Of a stretch of DNA of 8,740 bases, positions 7,349 to 8,740 are shown piece after piece. Each line of letters starts with the position of its first letter. Positions within the stretch are counted from its first letter, which is position 1. The DNA is from Thiobacillus sp. GTDB lineage: Bacteria > Pseudomonadota > Gammaproteobacteria > Burkholderiales > Thiobacillaceae. Both the position numbers and the translations under genes were made by a program. The DNA lies in contig JADMKH010000073.1 in assembly GCA_018780025.1 (NCBI GenBank), forward strand, positions 1 to 8,740. The letters are read 5' to 3'. The notes below the pieces were generated by a model. It did no database searches. It worked only from the letters and a program-made list of their open reading frames with translations, and was not told the DNA's origin.

Positions 7349-7893
7349 TGAAGGCCACGCCGCTCGCCATCCCCGACGTGATCCTGCTCGAACCCCGCGT
7401 GTTCGGCGACGAACGCGGCTTCTTTTTCGAAAGCTTCAACCAGGCAAAGTTTGAAGCGGCCATCGGCAGACCAATAAGCTTCGTGCAGGACAACCATTCA
7501 CGCTCGGACAAAAACGTGCTGCGCGGCCTGCATTACCAAATTCGCCAGCCGCAGGGCAAGCTGGTGCGCGTGGTGCAAGGCGAAGTATTCGATGTGGCGG
7601 TCGACATCCGAAAAACTTCGCCCACCTTCGGGACATGGGTGGGCGAAATACTGTCGGCTGAAAACAAACGGCAGATGTGGGTGCCGGCAGGCTTTGCGCA
7701 TGGCTTCGTCGTGCTCTCTGAAGCAGCGGAGTTTCTCTACAAAACCACCGACTACTATGCGCCGGAACACGAGCGCTGCATCGCCTGGAACGACCCGGCC
7801 ATCGCCATCCAGTGGCCGCTCGATGGCGAACCCGCGCTTTCTGCGAAGGATCAACAGGGCAAAGCGCTCGCCGAAGCGGAGCATTTTGCATGA
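7348..7893 (+). CDS. rfbC: dTDP-4-dehydrorhamnose 3,5-epimerase (RmlC)
   Basis: The product has 181 residues, the standard RmlC length. It epimerises C3 and C5 of dTDP-4-keto-6-deoxyglucose, the third step of the pathway. Its cupin-fold signatures are FGDERGFFFESFN (19-31), FVQDNHSRSDKNVLRGLHYQ (45-64) with the catalytic base H62, WVPAGFAHGF (111-120), and KTTDYYAPEHE (132-142) containing the candidate proton-donor tyrosine (Y136 or Y137). The ATG shares one base with the rfbA stop (TGATG) and is preceded by the purine-rich AAGGAAAAGG at 7331-7340. It is the last gene of the rfb operon. After its TGA there is a 237-nt spacer to gltB on the same strand. Confidence 0.97.
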   Translation: MKATPLAIPDVILLEPRVFGDERGFFFESFNQAKFEAAIGRPISFVQDNHSRSDKNVLRGLHYQIRQPQGKLVRVVQGEVFDVAVDIRKTSPTFGTWVGEILSAENKRQMWVPAGFAHGFVVLSEAAEFLYKTTDYYAPEHERCIAWNDPAIAIQWPLDGEPALSAKDQQGKALAEAEHFA

Positions 7894-7903
7894 CGCCATC
7901 CCT

Positions 7904-7920
7904 GGCTTGAACGTCAAGTC
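7904..7920 (+). terminator. Weak hairpin downstream of rfbC
   Basis: GGCTTGA-ACG-TCAAGTC forms a 7-bp stem including one G-T pair with a 3-nt loop, starting 11 nt after the rfbC stop. There is no T run behind it, so at best it is a 3'-end-protecting or Rho-assisted structure. Position is the main argument for calling it. Confidence 0.25.
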
Positions 7921-7948
7921 AGCGTGGCGGCGATCTTCACGCAAACCG

Positions 7949-7994
7949 ATTTTCCGGAATTTTCCGTGGGTTCCGCACTCCCATTCTGGGTTCC
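7949..7994. promoter_or_regulatory. Phased TTCC motif cluster upstream of the gltB promoter
   Basis: ATTTTCCG occurs at 7949-7956 and 7959-7966, exactly 10 nt apart. TGGGTTCC occurs at 7967-7974 and 7987-7994, exactly 20 nt apart. The TTCC cores therefore start at 7952, 7962, 7971 and 7991, nearly on one face of the helix. The first pair also contains the palindrome TTCCGGAA (7952-7959). This could be a regulator-binding array for gltB, but no known site is recognised. Confidence 0.3.
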
Positions 7995-8007
7995 TCGCGA
8001 TGTCTAT

Positions 8008-8039
8008 CCCTTGCTGAAACAAGGGGCACACGTTGCCCC
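8008..8039 (+). other. Two overlapping, mutually exclusive hairpins
   Basis: CCCTTG (8008-8013) can pair with CAAGGG (8020-8025). GGGGCA (8023-8028) can pair with TGCCCC (8034-8039) across a CACGT loop. Bases 8023-8025 belong to both stems, so only one can form at a time. The second stem covers the proposed gltB -35 hexamer. A role in ending rfb transcripts or in read-through control is speculative. Confidence 0.35.
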
Positions 8040-8061
8040 AAGCGCCAGACGGGATTAAAAT
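8033..8061 (+). promoter_or_regulatory. gltB: Probable sigma70-type promoter of gltB
   Basis: TTGCCC (8033-8038, 4 of 6 consensus bases) and TAAAAT (8056-8061, 5 of 6) are separated by exactly 17 nt. The expected transcription start is near 8068, giving a leader of about 63 nt before the gltB ATG. This is the best-formed promoter in the window. Confidence 0.55.
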
Positions 8062-8084
8062 GCCGCACTTTTCGCTTTAATTTT

Positions 8085-8108
8085 GCGGCTTGCCTGTGGG
8101 CAGGCCGC
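8085..8108 (+). other. Strong hairpin in the gltB leader
   Basis: GCGGCTTGCC pairs with GGCAGGCCGC across the 4-nt loop TGTG, giving a 10-bp stem with one G-U pair. It would lie near the 5' end of the gltB transcript, 22 nt before the start codon. No T tract follows. TTGCCTG in the left arm recurs at 8111-8117 just before the start. It could affect RNA stability or translation; it matches no riboswitch I recognise. Confidence 0.45.
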
Positions 8109-8130
8109 TGTTGCCTGAGCACATAGAACC

Positions 8131-8740
8131 ATGGAACGACAACGCCAGCTGGACGGAACCCTTTATTCCCCCGATTTTGAGCAGGATAGCTGCGGCTTTG
8201 GGTTGATTGCGCAGATGGACAATCAGCCCAGCCATGCGCTGGTGCAGAACGCGATCGGCTCGCTGGCGTGCATGACGCACCGCGGCGCGATCGCGGCGGA
8301 CGGCCTGTCGGGCGACGGCTGCGGTCTGTTGTTCAAGAAGCCGGATGCGTTCCTGCGTGCGGTGGCGACCGAGGCGGGATTTGTGCTGGGCGAGCTGTAT
8401 GCCGCCGGGCTGCTGTTTTTGTCGCGCGAGCGCGCGCCCCAGGATTCTGCACGCGCCACGCTGAAAACCGAACTCGAAGCGCAAGACCTCGTAGTTGCCG
8501 GATTCCGTCTGGTGCCGACCGATTCCACGGTATGCGGCGAATCGGCGATGGAATCGCTGCCGCATATCGAGCAGATATTCATTAATGCCCCCGCCGGCTT
8601 GAGCGAGGACGATTTCGAGCGCAAGCTCTATATCGCCCGCCGCCGCGCCGAAAAGGCGCTGGAAGCGACCGACCCGGTGTTCTATCTGCCGACGCTGTCG
8701 TGCCGCGTCATCAGCTACAAAGGCCTGGTGATGCCGGACA
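8131..8740 (+). CDS. gltB: Glutamate synthase large (alpha) subunit, N-terminal part, cut by window edge
   Basis: The frame is open from the ATG at 8131 to the right edge (203 codons plus one base; the full family length is about 1,500 residues). GltB uses NADPH and the small subunit GltD to convert 2-oxoglutarate and glutamine to two glutamates. The visible part is the class II (Ntn) amidotransferase domain. Residues 19-24 read DSCGFG, so C21 should become the catalytic N-terminal cysteine after removal of a 20-residue propeptide. THRGAIAADGLSGDGCGLLF (49-68) is the conserved glutaminase block, and LSCRVISYKGLV (189-200) is another typical stretch. Only a weak purine-rich site precedes the ATG. 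It is a separate housekeeping unit with its own promoter, unrelated in function to the rhamnose genes. The partner gltD probably lies beyond the window. Confidence 0.95.
   Translation, partial: MERQRQLDGTLYSPDFEQDSCGFGLIAQMDNQPSHALVQNAIGSLACMTHRGAIAADGLSGDGCGLLFKKPDAFLRAVATEAGFVLGELYAAGLLFLSRERAPQDSARATLKTELEAQDLVVAGFRLVPTDSTVCGESAMESLPHIEQIFINAPAGLSEDDFERKLYIARRRAEKALEATDPVFYLPTLSCRVISYKGLVMPD

Larger units (their letters stand above)
7894..8130 (+). other. Non-coding spacer between rfbC and gltB
   Basis: 237 nt without a credible gene. In order it holds a weak hairpin just after rfbC (7904-7920), a cluster of TTCC motifs (7949-7994), two overlapping hairpins (8008-8039), a sigma70-type promoter (8033-8061) and a strong leader hairpin (8085-8108). 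No hairpin is followed by a T tract, so no standard intrinsic terminator for the rfb operon is visible; Rho-dependent termination or read-through into gltB are both possible. Confidence 0.7.

Noticed and set aside
7592..8017. Plus-strand open frame overlapping rfbC and extending into the spacer
   Set aside because: Out of frame with rfbC, Arg/Ser-rich frameshift-type composition, no plausible start signal.
8008..8039. Intrinsic terminator for the rfb operon
   Set aside because: Stems are present but neither is followed by a run of T residues, so it is listed only as overlapping hairpins.

Overview
GC-rich chromosomal DNA, most likely from a betaproteobacterium. This guess rests on overall base composition, the dense ATGA-type gene overlaps and the gene mix; no single marker fixes the genus. 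The window holds ten protein genes (two cut by the window ends) in three transcription units. I see no rRNA, tRNA, CRISPR array or insertion sequence.

Region 1 (1-4221, minus strand) is a tightly coupled five-gene operon. In transcription order it encodes a flavin-dependent halogenase-like monooxygenase, a chorismatase of the FkbO/Hyg5/XanB2 family, a PlsC-type acyltransferase, a GT2 glycosyltransferase and the start of a UbiE-like methyltransferase. Three junctions are 4-nt ATGA overlaps and the fourth is a 7-nt gap. A XanB2-type chorismatase beside a halogenase, an acyltransferase and a glycosyltransferase is the hallmark of aryl-polyene (xanthomonadin-like) pigment clusters. In those clusters the chorismatase supplies 3-hydroxybenzoate from chorismate as the aryl starter. 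The ketosynthases, carrier proteins and exporter of such a cluster are not in the window; if present they should lie beyond the left edge.

Region 2 (4222-4497) is the divergent intergenic region. It carries an ops-like GGCGGTAG core, a perfect 15-bp palindrome and a TAAAAT box.

Region 3 (4498-7893, plus strand) is a complete dTDP-L-rhamnose operon, rfbB-rfbD-rfbA-rfbC (rmlBDAC), with every junction overlapping by 1-4 nt. Together the four enzymes convert glucose-1-phosphate and dTTP to dTDP-L-rhamnose for O-antigen, exopolysaccharide or glycolipid synthesis.

Region 4 (7894-8130) is a non-coding spacer with several hairpins, helically phased TTCC motifs, a good sigma70-type promoter and a strong leader hairpin. 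It leads into gltB (8131 to the right edge), the large subunit of glutamate synthase, which is core nitrogen metabolism. The window is therefore the boundary between an accessory pigment or glycolipid locus, a surface-sugar operon and a housekeeping gene.
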